This document shows, in pieces, positions 1 through 5,693 of a stretch of 6,119 nucleotides of DNA; positions within the stretch are counted from its first letter, which is position 1; each line of letters starts with the position of its first letter. The notes under the pieces are model-generated. The model saw only the letters and a program-made list of their open reading frames with translations. It made no database searches and was not told the DNA's origin. The stretch comes from JBFEYJ01 sp041562215. GTDB taxonomy: Bacteria; Pseudomonadota; Gammaproteobacteria; Thiohalomonadales; Thiohalomonadaceae. The stretch is taken from assembly GCA_041562215.1 (NCBI GenBank), contig JBFEYJ010000182.1, positions 1 through 6,119 on the forward strand. Reading direction: 5' to 3'. Both the position numbers and the translations under genes were made by a program.

Positions 1-1852
1 AGAATTCCTGAAGAAGACCGCGCAACTTTCCGCCGAGGTCACCAAGCCGTTTCCAAAGTCGAAGAAGATCTACGTGGATGGGTCCCGCGCTGACATCCGT
101 GTCCCGGTGCGTGAGATTGCGCAGGATGACACTCACACCACCGGTGCGCCGGAAAAAAACCCTCCGATCTATGTCTACGATACCTCCGGGCCATACACCG
201 ATCCCACCGCCGGCATCGATCTGATGACCGGTCTGCCGGCGCTGCGTGAGCGCTGGATCGATGAGCGTGGCGATACCGAATTCCTCGATGGTCCTACCTC
301 TGAATACGGCGCCCGCCGCCAGAACGATGCAGAGCTTGCCCACCTGCGCTTCGAGCACATCCGTAAACCGCGCCGGGCCCGAACAGTGAATGGGATCGGC
401 CAGAACGTCACCCAGATGCACTATGCGCGCAAGGGGATCATCACCCCTGAGATGGAGTTCGTCGCCATCCGTGAAAACAATATGCTGCAGGTGATGAAGG
501 CCGATCCGGCCTATGCCAAACTGCTGCGCCAGCATGCCGGTCACTCCTTCGGCGCCAATATCCCGGATGAAATTACCCCCGAATTCGTACGCAGCGAGAT
601 CGCCGCAGGCCGTGCGATCATCCCGGCAAATATCAACCACCCGGAGCAGGAGCCGATGATCATCGGCCGCAACTTCCGTGTGAAGATAAACACCAATATC
701 GGCAACTCCGCGGTTAGCTCCTCCATCGAAGAGGAGGTCGAGAAGCTGGTGTGGTCCTGCCGCTGGGGCGGTGACACCCTGATGGACCTCTCCACCGGCA
801 AGAATATCCACGAGACCCGCGAGTGGATCCTGCGCAACTCACCGGTCCCCATCGGCACCGTGCCCATCTACCAGGCGCTGGAGAAGGTCAATGGCGTGGC
901 TGAGGATCTCACCTGGGAGATCTTCCGCGATACCTTGATCGAGCAGGCCGAGCAGGGCGTGGACTACTTCACCATCCATGCCGGGGTGTTGCTGCGCTAT
1001 GTGCCGCTGACCGCCGAGCGCGTCACCGGTATCGTCTCCCGTGGTGGATCGATCATGGCCAAGTGGTGTCTGGCTCATCACCAGGAGAGTTTCCTTTACG
1101 AGCACTTCGATGATATCTGTGAAATCATGAAGGCTTACGATGTCGCCTTTTCCCTCGGCGATGGCCTGCGTCCCGGTTCGCTGGCTGATGCCAACGACGC
1201 GGCCCAGTTCGCCGAGCTGGAGACATTGGGCGAGCTCACCAAACGTGCCTGGGAGCACGATTGTCAGGTGATGATCGAGGGACCCGGTCATGTGCCGATG
1301 CAGATGATCAAGGAGAACGTCGACAAGGAGTTGAAGGACTGTTATGAGGCGCCCTTCTATACCCTGGGCCCGCTTATCACCGATATCTCACCCGGCTATG
1401 ACCACTTCTCGTCCGGTATCGGGGCCGCGCAGATCGGCTGGTACGGCACCGCCATGCTTTGCTACGTTACTCCCAAGGAGCATTTGGGACTGCCGAACAA
1501 GGAGGATGTGCGCGAGGGAATCATCACCTATAAGATCGCCGCCCACGCGGCGGACCTCGCCAAGGGTTTTCCCGGCGTGCAGGTACAGGATAACGCGATG
1601 TCCAAGGCGCGTTTCGAGTTCCGTTGGATGGATCAGTTTGCCCTGGCGCTCGACCCGGAAAAGGCGATGGCATTCCATGATGAGACCATGCCCGCCGAGG
1701 CTCACAAGGTTGCCCACTTCTGCTCAATGTGCGGCCCGAAATTCTGCTCCATGAAGATCTCACAGGAGGTCAGGGATTATGCGGCGAAGGGGATGCAGGA
1801 GATGGCGGTGAAATTCGCTGAAGAAGGGGCAGAGCTTTATAAAAAACAGTGA
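1..1852 (+). CDS. thiC: Phosphomethylpyrimidine synthase ThiC, 5' end cut by the window edge
   Basis: ThiC is a cytosolic radical-SAM enzyme of thiamine synthesis that turns 5-aminoimidazole ribotide into hydroxymethylpyrimidine phosphate. The open frame runs in from base 1 (first whole codon at base 2) and gives 616 residues to a TGA stop. The visible N-terminus (EFLKKTAQLSAEV) already matches the usual ThiC start region, so only a few codons are probably missing; the GTG at 74 is an internal valine, not the start. Family blocks in order include YDTSGPY, GIITPEMEF, AIIPANINHPE, IEEEVEKLVWS, TIHAGVLLRYVP, IEGPGHVPMQM and HLGLPNKEDV. The C-terminal CSMCGPKFC at 1721-1747 is the CX2CX4C motif that binds the 4Fe-4S cluster. 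Length and motifs look intact. Proteobacterial thiC is often controlled by a TPP riboswitch, but that region lies outside the window. No other thi gene follows; a terminator closes the unit. Confidence 0.98.
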   Translation, partial: EFLKKTAQLSAEVTKPFPKSKKIYVDGSRADIRVPVREIAQDDTHTTGAPEKNPPIYVYDTSGPYTDPTAGIDLMTGLPALRERWIDERGDTEFLDGPTSEYGARRQNDAELAHLRFEHIRKPRRARTVNGIGQNVTQMHYARKGIITPEMEFVAIRENNMLQVMKADPAYAKLLRQHAGHSFGANIPDEITPEFVRSEIAAGRAIIPANINHPEQEPMIIGRNFRVKINTNIGNSAVSSSIEEEVEKLVWSCRWGGDTLMDLSTGKNIHETREWILRNSPVPIGTVPIYQALEKVNGVAEDLTWEIFRDTLIEQAEQGVDYFTIHAGVLLRYVPLTAERVTGIVSRGGSIMAKWCLAHHQESFLYEHFDDICEIMKAYDVAFSLGDGLRPGSLADANDAAQFAELETLGELTKRAWEHDCQVMIEGPGHVPMQMIKENVDKELKDCYEAPFYTLGPLITDISPGYDHFSSGIGAAQIGWYGTAMLCYVTPKEHLGLPNKEDVREGIITYKIAAHAADLAKGFPGVQVQDNAMSKARFEFRWMDQFALALDPEKAMAFHDETMPAEAHKVAHFCSMCGPKFCSMKISQEVRDYAAKGMQEMAVKFAEEGAELYKKQ

Positions 1853-1870
1853 CTTGGTGCGAGCCATCTG

Positions 1871-1903
1871 AAAAACAGGGTCTCTTCCGGGACCCTGATT
1901 TTT
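1871..1903 (+). terminator. Intrinsic terminator after thiC
   Basis: A perfect 7-bp GC-rich stem, CAGGGTC (1876-1882) with GACCCTG (1891-1897), has an 8-nt loop that can close by one further T-G wobble. It is followed by A and five T (1898-1903). The A run before the stem (1871-1875) could pair with the T run, so it may also work in the other direction. It starts 18 nt after the thiC stop, which fits a single-gene or end-of-operon transcript. Confidence 0.88.
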
Positions 1904-2094
1904 CTATCCCCATAATACTACGACTCCTTTCCCCCAATTCGGTTATCTGTAAACTGATGCCGGTAGTGGGGTATCGACAGGCTTGCTCAAACGGCTGCAA
2001 ATACCGGATTTTTTATCCACCCCCACCGAAAAAGATGCCAGAGCTGGTATATCCCTCCATTTGAACTTTTTCATGGTTACGAATTTCGCTGGTA
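1904..2094. other. Gene-free gap between two terminators
   Basis: No supportable coding sequence is seen here. The only open frame of note (1849-2064, +) begins inside the end of thiC and runs through its terminator. One weak structure is visible: CCGGTA (1960-1965) can pair with TACCGG (2002-2007), and ATTTTTT follows at 2008-2014. That resembles a poor terminator or a remnant hairpin with a 36-nt loop. The 9-mer GCTGGTATA occurs twice (2043-2051 and 2088-2096), probably by chance. Confidence 0.3.
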
Positions 2095-2126
2095 TAAAAA
2101 AACCAGGGCCCGTCAGGACCTTGGTT
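2095..2126 (-). terminator. Intrinsic terminator of the TetR-family gene
   Basis: Read on the minus strand, AACCAAGG pairs with CCCTGGTT (plus coordinates 2119-2126 and 2101-2108) as an 8-bp stem with one G-U pair and a 10-nt loop. A run of T follows immediately; on the plus strand the A run spans 2096-2102. It lies about 65 nt after the stop of the minus-strand regulator gene and points the right way for it. Confidence 0.8.
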
Positions 2127-2191
2127 ATTAAGTCAAAAATCACAGGTCAGCACTTTATTTAGCTCTGCCCTTTTACCCTCAAGGAATGTTT

Positions 2192-2767
2192 TCAGTTGAT
2201 ATTGAGAAGCTCTTTTGCGGTTGTCCGGCAGTTAGCCAATAACCGATCAGCGGCTTTTTGATCATCCAGTGCACGGGCGATAGCAACGGCGCCGATCATC
2301 ATTGCGCTCACAGACATAATGGTTTCCTGCCGGACGTTGTTCTCACGCAGGCGTTTCTTGAACGTGTTGTTCAGGTTTTTGAATACCCGGGTATAGGTGT
2401 TGCGAATCGCACCCTGACGTTGAGCAATGTCGGTCACCAAAAAGGCGAGTGGACACGGTGATGGGGCTTCATCAATATGCTCACGGCTTAAGTAGCGTCC
2501 AATGGTTCTATCGAACCAGGTTTTGAGTGAAGAGGCTTCAGTTTTTTCGCGACTTATCGGGCTGCGGAGTGCCGCATAGATAATCGCTTCGGCATAGAGC
2601 TCTTCCTTATTCCGGAAATGTTTGTAAAAGGCACCGCGGGTAAGCCCGGCATCATCCATCAACATATCAATCGAGACCGCCTCAAAACCCTGGCGGGGAA
2701 ACAGCCGACTGGCGCTGGCCAAAATATTCTCCCGGCTTTGTTGTTTATGTTCTTTTGAATAGGGCAT
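2192..2767 (-). CDS. TetR/AcrR-family transcriptional repressor
   Basis: A 191-residue cytosolic DNA-binding regulator of typical TetR length. Residues 11-60 form the TetR_N helix-turn-helix domain (SRENILASASRLFPRQGFE, then AGLTRGAFYKHFRNKEEL at 40-57). The recognition helix is about residues 43-52. The C-terminal half (about 80-191) is the variable ligand-binding and dimer domain; CPLAFLVTDIA at 105-115 resembles the conserved CPL block of one large TetR subgroup. C105 and C180 are the only cysteines. I chose the ATG at 2767 because the TetR domain begins just after it and AAAGGAA lies a few bases upstream. The frame stays open to 2974, but that extension would cross the operator and overlap the divergent gene. 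It probably represses itself and the MBL gene, since a palindrome overlaps both promoters. The ligand cannot be told from sequence. Confidence 0.94.
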   Translation of the reverse strand: MPYSKEHKQQSRENILASASRLFPRQGFEAVSIDMLMDDAGLTRGAFYKHFRNKEELYAEAIIYAALRSPISREKTEASSLKTWFDRTIGRYLSREHIDEAPSPCPLAFLVTDIAQRQGAIRNTYTRVFKNLNNTFKKRLRENNVRQETIMSVSAMMIGAVAIARALDDQKAADRLLANCRTTAKELLNIN

Positions 2768-2784
2768 GGCGATTCCTTTTTTTC

Positions 2785-2808
2785 TAAATATGTTCTTGAA
2801 CATATATA
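2785..2808. promoter_or_regulatory. Palindromic operator, probably for the TetR-family repressor
   Basis: ATATGTTC (2788-2795), TT, GAACATAT (2798-2805) is a perfect inverted repeat of 8-bp arms. After one A/A mismatch, two further outer pairs match on each side (2785-2786 with 2807-2808). It lies 18-43 bp before the tetR start in the divergent gap, where TetR proteins normally bind. It overlaps the -10 of the candidate tetR promoter and the -35 of the candidate MBL promoter, so a bound dimer would block both. Confidence 0.75.
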
Positions 2809-2823
2809 ACAGTTTCCTACTAT
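2796..2823 (+). promoter_or_regulatory. Candidate promoter of the MBL-fold gene
   Basis: TTGAAC (2796-2801) and TACTAT (2818-2823) are spaced by 16 nt; each matches the consensus at four of six positions. The -35 lies within the right half of the palindrome. The leader to the ATG would be about 100 nt. The boxes are weak and another start nearer the gene cannot be excluded. Confidence 0.35.
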
Positions 2824-2829
2824 TGGCAA
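2801..2829 (-). promoter_or_regulatory. Candidate sigma-70 promoter of the TetR-family gene
   Basis: On the minus strand, TTGCCA (plus 2824-2829) and TATATG (plus 2801-2806) are separated by 17 nt. The inferred transcript starts inside the palindrome near 2794 and has a leader of about 25-30 nt. The -10 is covered by the operator, as expected of an autorepressor. TATATA two bases further upstream, with a 15-nt spacer, is an alternative -10. Confidence 0.5.
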
Positions 2830-2927
2830 GAATCTCCCATATCTGACAAGAGAATGCTTGGGTATGGCCTGAGTAAGCCGGGCTGACGTTATGCCTCTTT
2901 TTTACTGAAAGATGAGAAGGATAAGCG

Positions 2928-3683
2928 ATGACAACACCAAAAATTATTCGTATTCCGATACTGCCTTTCGGCATGGTGAACGCCTACCTGATTCGGGGAG
3001 CTGACGGGTGTGTTCTCGTCGATACTGGAATACCTGGGTCGGAATCGAAGATTGAAAAGGTGCTAACCCGACATGGACTTTCATTCAGGGACATAAAACT
3101 TATCGTCATCACGCATGCGCATGTGGATCACGCCGGCAGCGCCCGTGACCTGCGTGAATTGTCCCAGGCGCCGATCGTTGGCCACGCTGAGGATGTTGAG
3201 TACTTTAACCAGGAGGTGCCGATGAGCTACTGCCCCACCGGTTGGGTTGGACGATTATTCCTCAAATCGTCTGTGCCGCACGAGCTGTACAAGGCGTTTG
3301 TTCCGGATATCCTGCTCTCAGAAAACTATAGGGTGGATTTGGGGCAGTACGGCATTTCGGGGACTATCGGCCACACTCCCGGCCATACAGCGGGATCGAT
3401 CTCGGTGGAGCTTGCCAGCAATGAGGCCCTGGTCGGTGATCTTATCGCTTCAGGCATTTTGCTGGGCGGGATGATTAGAACCGGTCATTCGATACGACCA
3501 CCCTTTGAGGATGATCCCTATACCGTAGGCCTCGCATTACAGCGCCTGGTGGATGCGGGAATGGAGAAATTTTATATGGGGCATGGTGGGCCTTTACCTG
3601 CCGATGAAGTCAGGCGCCATGCAGAAGTTCTTATGGGAATGAAGCATGGACATTCATGCGCAGGAAATAACGCTCAGTGCTGA
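2928..3683 (+). CDS. Metallo-beta-lactamase-fold hydrolase
   Basis: A 251-residue soluble protein with a full set of MBL-fold metal ligands: HAHVDH at 63-68 (H63, H65, D67, H68), H153 in HTPGHT, D171 in GDL and H219 in GHGG. This is the pattern of two-metal hydrolases of the glyoxalase II and lactonase type. There is no signal peptide, so it acts in the cytosol. LVDTGIPGS at 30-38 is the usual early strand and loop before the metal site. The start at 2928 follows AGAAGGA with a 6-nt gap. The C-terminus ends in a tail with H240, H242, C244 and C251, which is not part of the core fold. It is divergent from a TetR-family gene with an operator between them, so it is probably the repressor's main target. 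The exact substrate (thioester, lactone or other ester) cannot be read from the sequence; a beta-lactamase is unlikely. Confidence 0.92.
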   Translation: MTTPKIIRIPILPFGMVNAYLIRGADGCVLVDTGIPGSESKIEKVLTRHGLSFRDIKLIVITHAHVDHAGSARDLRELSQAPIVGHAEDVEYFNQEVPMSYCPTGWVGRLFLKSSVPHELYKAFVPDILLSENYRVDLGQYGISGTIGHTPGHTAGSISVELASNEALVGDLIASGILLGGMIRTGHSIRPPFEDDPYTVGLALQRLVDAGMEKFYMGHGGPLPADEVRRHAEVLMGMKHGHSCAGNNAQC

Positions 3684-3713
3684 AGAGAAAATGTCATTCG
3701 ATATTTCTCAGAC

Positions 3714-3729
3714 TGTTCATGAAACATAT
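3714..3729. promoter_or_regulatory. Possible second, imperfect copy of the TetR operator
   Basis: TGTTCATGAAACATAT matches the core of the upstream operator, TGTTCTTGAACATAT (2791-2805), apart from one substitution and one inserted A. It keeps TGTT and AACA half-sites but with 5 nt between them instead of 4. It lies 60 bp before the MAPEG start, in the gap after the MBL gene, where a regulatory site for that gene would be expected. The shifted spacing may weaken or abolish binding. Confidence 0.4.
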
Positions 3730-3789
3730 TTAGCAGTTCCATACCCTTGTGAGATTTTTTCTGGGAACACCATCGAGAGGAAGTGATAA

Positions 3790-4215
3790 ATGAACACGAA
3801 TATGATTTTGTATCCGGCGATGGCCATGTTGTTATTGAACCTCATGGTGTCGCTGTTGTTGCTTGTGCGCAGGATTAGAGCCATTCGGGAGGGATTGAAT
3901 CCGGGCTATTTCCGCTTCAATAAAGGGGCAAAGCTGCCCGACTACCTGCTCAGTGCTGAACAGCACTACCAGAATCTTCATGAAATGCCGCTGGTGTTTT
4001 TTGTTCTGGTTGTACTGGTTTATCTCACCGCAGAGGTTGATTTCTTCATGGTGATACTGGCGTGGGCCTATGTGATATCCAGGGTGGTTCATAGCTACAT
4101 TCACCTGGGTGTTAATAAAACGCGGTGGCGAAAAAATGTCTTTGTCACCAGTTATGGTGTGTTGGCTTTGATGTGGGTCGGGTTGCTTGTGCAGATGGTC
4201 TCTGCCGCAAATTAA
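3790..4215 (+). CDS. MAPEG-family integral membrane protein
   Basis: A 141-residue inner-membrane protein with about four hydrophobic segments (near 6-26, 67-81, 84-102 and 118-137), the size and topology of MAPEG proteins. Family-type positions are visible: NLHEMP at 62-67 and R98-x2-H101-x3-H105 in the third helix (ISRVVHSYIH). R27, R28, R30 and R33 follow helix 1. Known family members include membrane glutathione transferases and leukotriene C4 synthase, usually trimers that bind glutathione. Bacterial members of this kind are mostly uncharacterised, so enzyme activity is inferred, not shown. The start follows AGAGGAAG with a 6-nt gap. It lies 106 bp after the MBL gene on the same strand, with no convincing terminator between them, so it may be co-transcribed or have its own promoter. 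Its 3' end is convergent with the GTPase gene, 40 bp away. Confidence 0.85.
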   Translation: MNTNMILYPAMAMLLLNLMVSLLLLVRRIRAIREGLNPGYFRFNKGAKLPDYLLSAEQHYQNLHEMPLVFFVLVVLVYLTAEVDFFMVILAWAYVISRVVHSYIHLGVNKTRWRKNVFVTSYGVLALMWVGLLVQMVSAAN

Positions 4216-4255
4216 GTCAGGAGCACCGGTATGAACCAAGGATTTGAACAGGTCT

Positions 4256-5116
4256 TTATTCGGAATCCTTCTCTTTCAGCCTGGCGATCAACTCTGGTGT
4301 CTCCATACTGACGCGTCCCAGCTCTCCCGAGCGGAGGTCGTGGAGCAGGATCTCGGAAGCCTTGTGCAGGTCGATCCTCCCGCCGGCACGAAGGCAGCCC
4401 CGTTTTCTGCCCACCGCTTCCAGAAGTTCGAAGTCACGCTGTGGCAGCGCTTCCAGTTTGTAGCGCTCCTTCAGTGCCATTGGGTAGGCCTGCAGCATGT
4501 ATTCGGCGGCGTACAAGGCGATGTCCTCATATTCAATGGCCGTATTTTTGACCGCACCGGTGACGGCCAGGCGATAGCCGCAGTCTTCCTCGTGCATCCT
4601 GGGCCAGAGGATGCCAGGGGTGTCGAACAGCATAATGCCGCCGCCGAGGTTGATCTGCTGCTGCCGGCGGGTGACTGCCGGCTCATCGCCTACACGGGCA
4701 ATGGCCTTACCCGCAAGTGAGTTGATCAGGGTGGATTTTCCCACATTGGGAATGCCCATGATCATTGTGCGGATGGGTTTGAGAGCCGTATTGCGGTTGG
4801 GGAAGAGACGGCGGGCCAGATCCAGTACCTTGCGTGCCTGCCCTTTTTGCGTCGAGGTCAGTGGCAGGGCCACCACGCCCTTTTCCCGTTCGATGGTTTC
4901 CAGCCATGCCTGAGTCACTAGCGGGTCGGCCAGATCACTCTTATTCAGGATCTCGATACAGGGGCGTTCGCCGCGTAATTCTGCAACCAGCGGATTTCGG
5001 CTGCTATAGGGTATTCGGGCATCCAGAACCTCGATCACCAGATCGATATTCGGCATGGCCTCTTTGATCTGTTTGCGGGCTTTGTGCATGTGCCCCGGAT
5101 ACCAGTTGATTGTCAT
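4256..5116 (-). CDS. ylqF: Ribosome biogenesis GTPase, RbgA/YlqF type
   Basis: A 286-residue cytosolic GTPase with the circularly permuted motif order of the YlqF/YawG group: G4 NKSD at 58-61, G1 GIPNVGKST at 121-129, a G2-like VTR at 148-150, then G3 DTPG at 165-168. The N-terminal block INWYPGHMHKA (3-13) and IEVLDARIP (28-36) are RbgA hallmarks. The C-terminal helical domain (about 190-286) carries GRKRGCLRAGGRIDLHKA, the family's rRNA-binding tail. In Bacillus subtilis RbgA acts in late 50S subunit assembly; the same role here is inference. Around G2 the sequence is PAVTRRQQQ, where P-G-V/I-T is more usual (from memory); this is a mild variation. The ATG at 5116 follows GAGGAAA on the minus strand. 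It looks monocistronic: convergent with the MAPEG gene at its 3' end and divergent from the DUF4242 gene at its 5' end. No clear terminator is visible in the 40-bp gap downstream. Confidence 0.94.
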   Translation of the reverse strand: MTINWYPGHMHKARKQIKEAMPNIDLVIEVLDARIPYSSRNPLVAELRGERPCIEILNKSDLADPLVTQAWLETIEREKGVVALPLTSTQKGQARKVLDLARRLFPNRNTALKPIRTMIMGIPNVGKSTLINSLAGKAIARVGDEPAVTRRQQQINLGGGIMLFDTPGILWPRMHEEDCGYRLAVTGAVKNTAIEYEDIALYAAEYMLQAYPMALKERYKLEALPQRDFELLEAVGRKRGCLRAGGRIDLHKASEILLHDLRSGELGRVSMETPELIARLKEKDSE

Positions 5117-5357
5117 CCTGTTTCCTCGGTTAATGAATGCCCATTGTACCCAAATCGGTCGGTCTTAAGGTAACTGATGGGTTTTCTCCTGCAGATATGG
5201 CGGCTGTGGTAACCGTGAGTTGAGCGTCGGTCCACCCGTTATACAAGTCAAAACAGCTGTCGGGGATCGTAATGTAACTTTTGCTACAGATCGCTAACGT
5301 GCGGTGCCTTAGATTTACCATTGTGTGAACAGTAAATAGTGAAATAAGGAGAACACC
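5117..5357. other. Divergent intergenic region with an inverted repeat
   Basis: This 241-bp gap separates the minus-strand GTPase from the plus-strand DUF4242 gene and must hold both promoters. No coding sequence is supported; a minus-strand frame across it (5130-5576) is the antisense of the DUF4242 gene. The visible structure is ATTTAC (5313-5318) with GTAAAT (5332-5337), a perfect 6-bp inverted repeat with 13 nt between, ending about 20 nt before the next start codon. It could be an operator or an mRNA leader hairpin. TTGAGC (5220-5225) and TACAAG (5242-5247), 16 nt apart, are a weak promoter candidate for the plus strand. I see no FNR or CRP type site. Confidence 0.35.
5143..5148 (-). promoter_or_regulatory. 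Candidate -10 box for the RbgA-type gene
   Basis: On the minus strand TACAAT (five of six consensus bases) lies 26 nt before the start codon, giving a leader of roughly 20 nt. No good -35 box is visible at 16-18 nt upstream, so this is a single-box call. Confidence 0.35.
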
Positions 5358-5678
5358 ATGCAAGCATTGAAGTTTTTCATTGATACCCATGATAGCGACA
5401 AACAGACCTTTCCTGCCGGTCTTACTCCGAAGCAGTTTGAGCAGTTTTACGGCCGGTATGAAACTGCCTGTTATGCCGAGGGAGTGATCCCGGTGCGCCT
5501 GCATGTGGGGTATGAGGAGGGGCGTGCATTTTGCCTCACCATGGCGCCCGATAAGGCGGCGGTGAAAAGGGCGCATGAGCGTGTCGGTTTGCCTTTCGAT
5601 TCAATCACCGAGATCGTGACGGCGACACCCGCCGATACCTTTTTCACACGTGACGCGGCAGCTTCGACAGCGATGTGA
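5358..5678 (+). CDS. DUF4242-family small protein, possible metal-binding
   Basis: A 106-residue soluble protein with no signal peptide or membrane segment. The order of elements matches DUF4242 as I recall it: a first strand LKFFIDTH (4-11), a helix starting GLTPKQFEQFYGRY (21-34), a strand pair VIPVRLHVGYEEGRAFCLTMAPD (43-65), then a helix and loop AAVKRAHERVGLPFDSITEI (67-86). This is a small alpha/beta ferredoxin-like fold. At least one member of the family (SCO4226 of Streptomyces) is described as nickel-binding; metal binding here is inference. H11, H49, H73, C38 and C59 are possible ligands. The start follows AAGGAG with a 6-nt gap. The next gene starts 15 bp after the stop, so the two are probably one operon, which points to a link with haem peroxidase function. 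The biochemical role is unknown. Confidence 0.8.
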   Translation: MQALKFFIDTHDSDKQTFPAGLTPKQFEQFYGRYETACYAEGVIPVRLHVGYEEGRAFCLTMAPDKAAVKRAHERVGLPFDSITEIVTATPADTFFTRDAAASTAM

Positions 5679-5693
5679 CCGAGGAGGCCGGTG

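Noticed and set aside
74..76. GTG as the start of thiC
   Set aside because: The frame is open upstream to base 1 and the upstream residues match the ThiC N-terminus, so this is an internal valine.
839..1291. Long antisense open frame inside thiC
   Set aside because: It is a mirror of the strongly conserved thiC frame; its protein has no recognisable features.
1849..2064. 71-codon plus-strand open frame after thiC
   Set aside because: It overlaps the end of thiC, runs through its terminator and has no ribosome binding site or recognisable family features.
2891..2908. Five-codon leader peptide (MPLFY) before the MBL gene
   Set aside because: No ribosome binding site precedes it and the codons show no attenuation pattern; likely chance.
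2768..2974. N-terminal extension of the TetR-family protein
   Set aside because: It would cross the operator and its own promoter and overlap the first codons of the divergent MBL gene. The TetR domain and a good ribosome binding site fit the start at 2767.
3685..3768. Terminator between the MBL and MAPEG genes
   Set aside because: GAGAAA/TTTCTC (3685-3709) and GTTCC/GGAAC (3736-3768) are short stems with long loops and no T run after them.
4244..4720. Plus-strand 158-codon open frame opposite the GTPase gene
   Set aside because: The minus-strand frame carries all permuted GTPase motifs; the plus-strand frame is its shadow and starts before the GTPase stop without a ribosome binding site.
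5130..5576. Minus-strand open frame across the gap and the DUF4242 gene
   Set aside because: It is antisense to a gene with a good ribosome binding site and family match, and has no family resemblance of its own.
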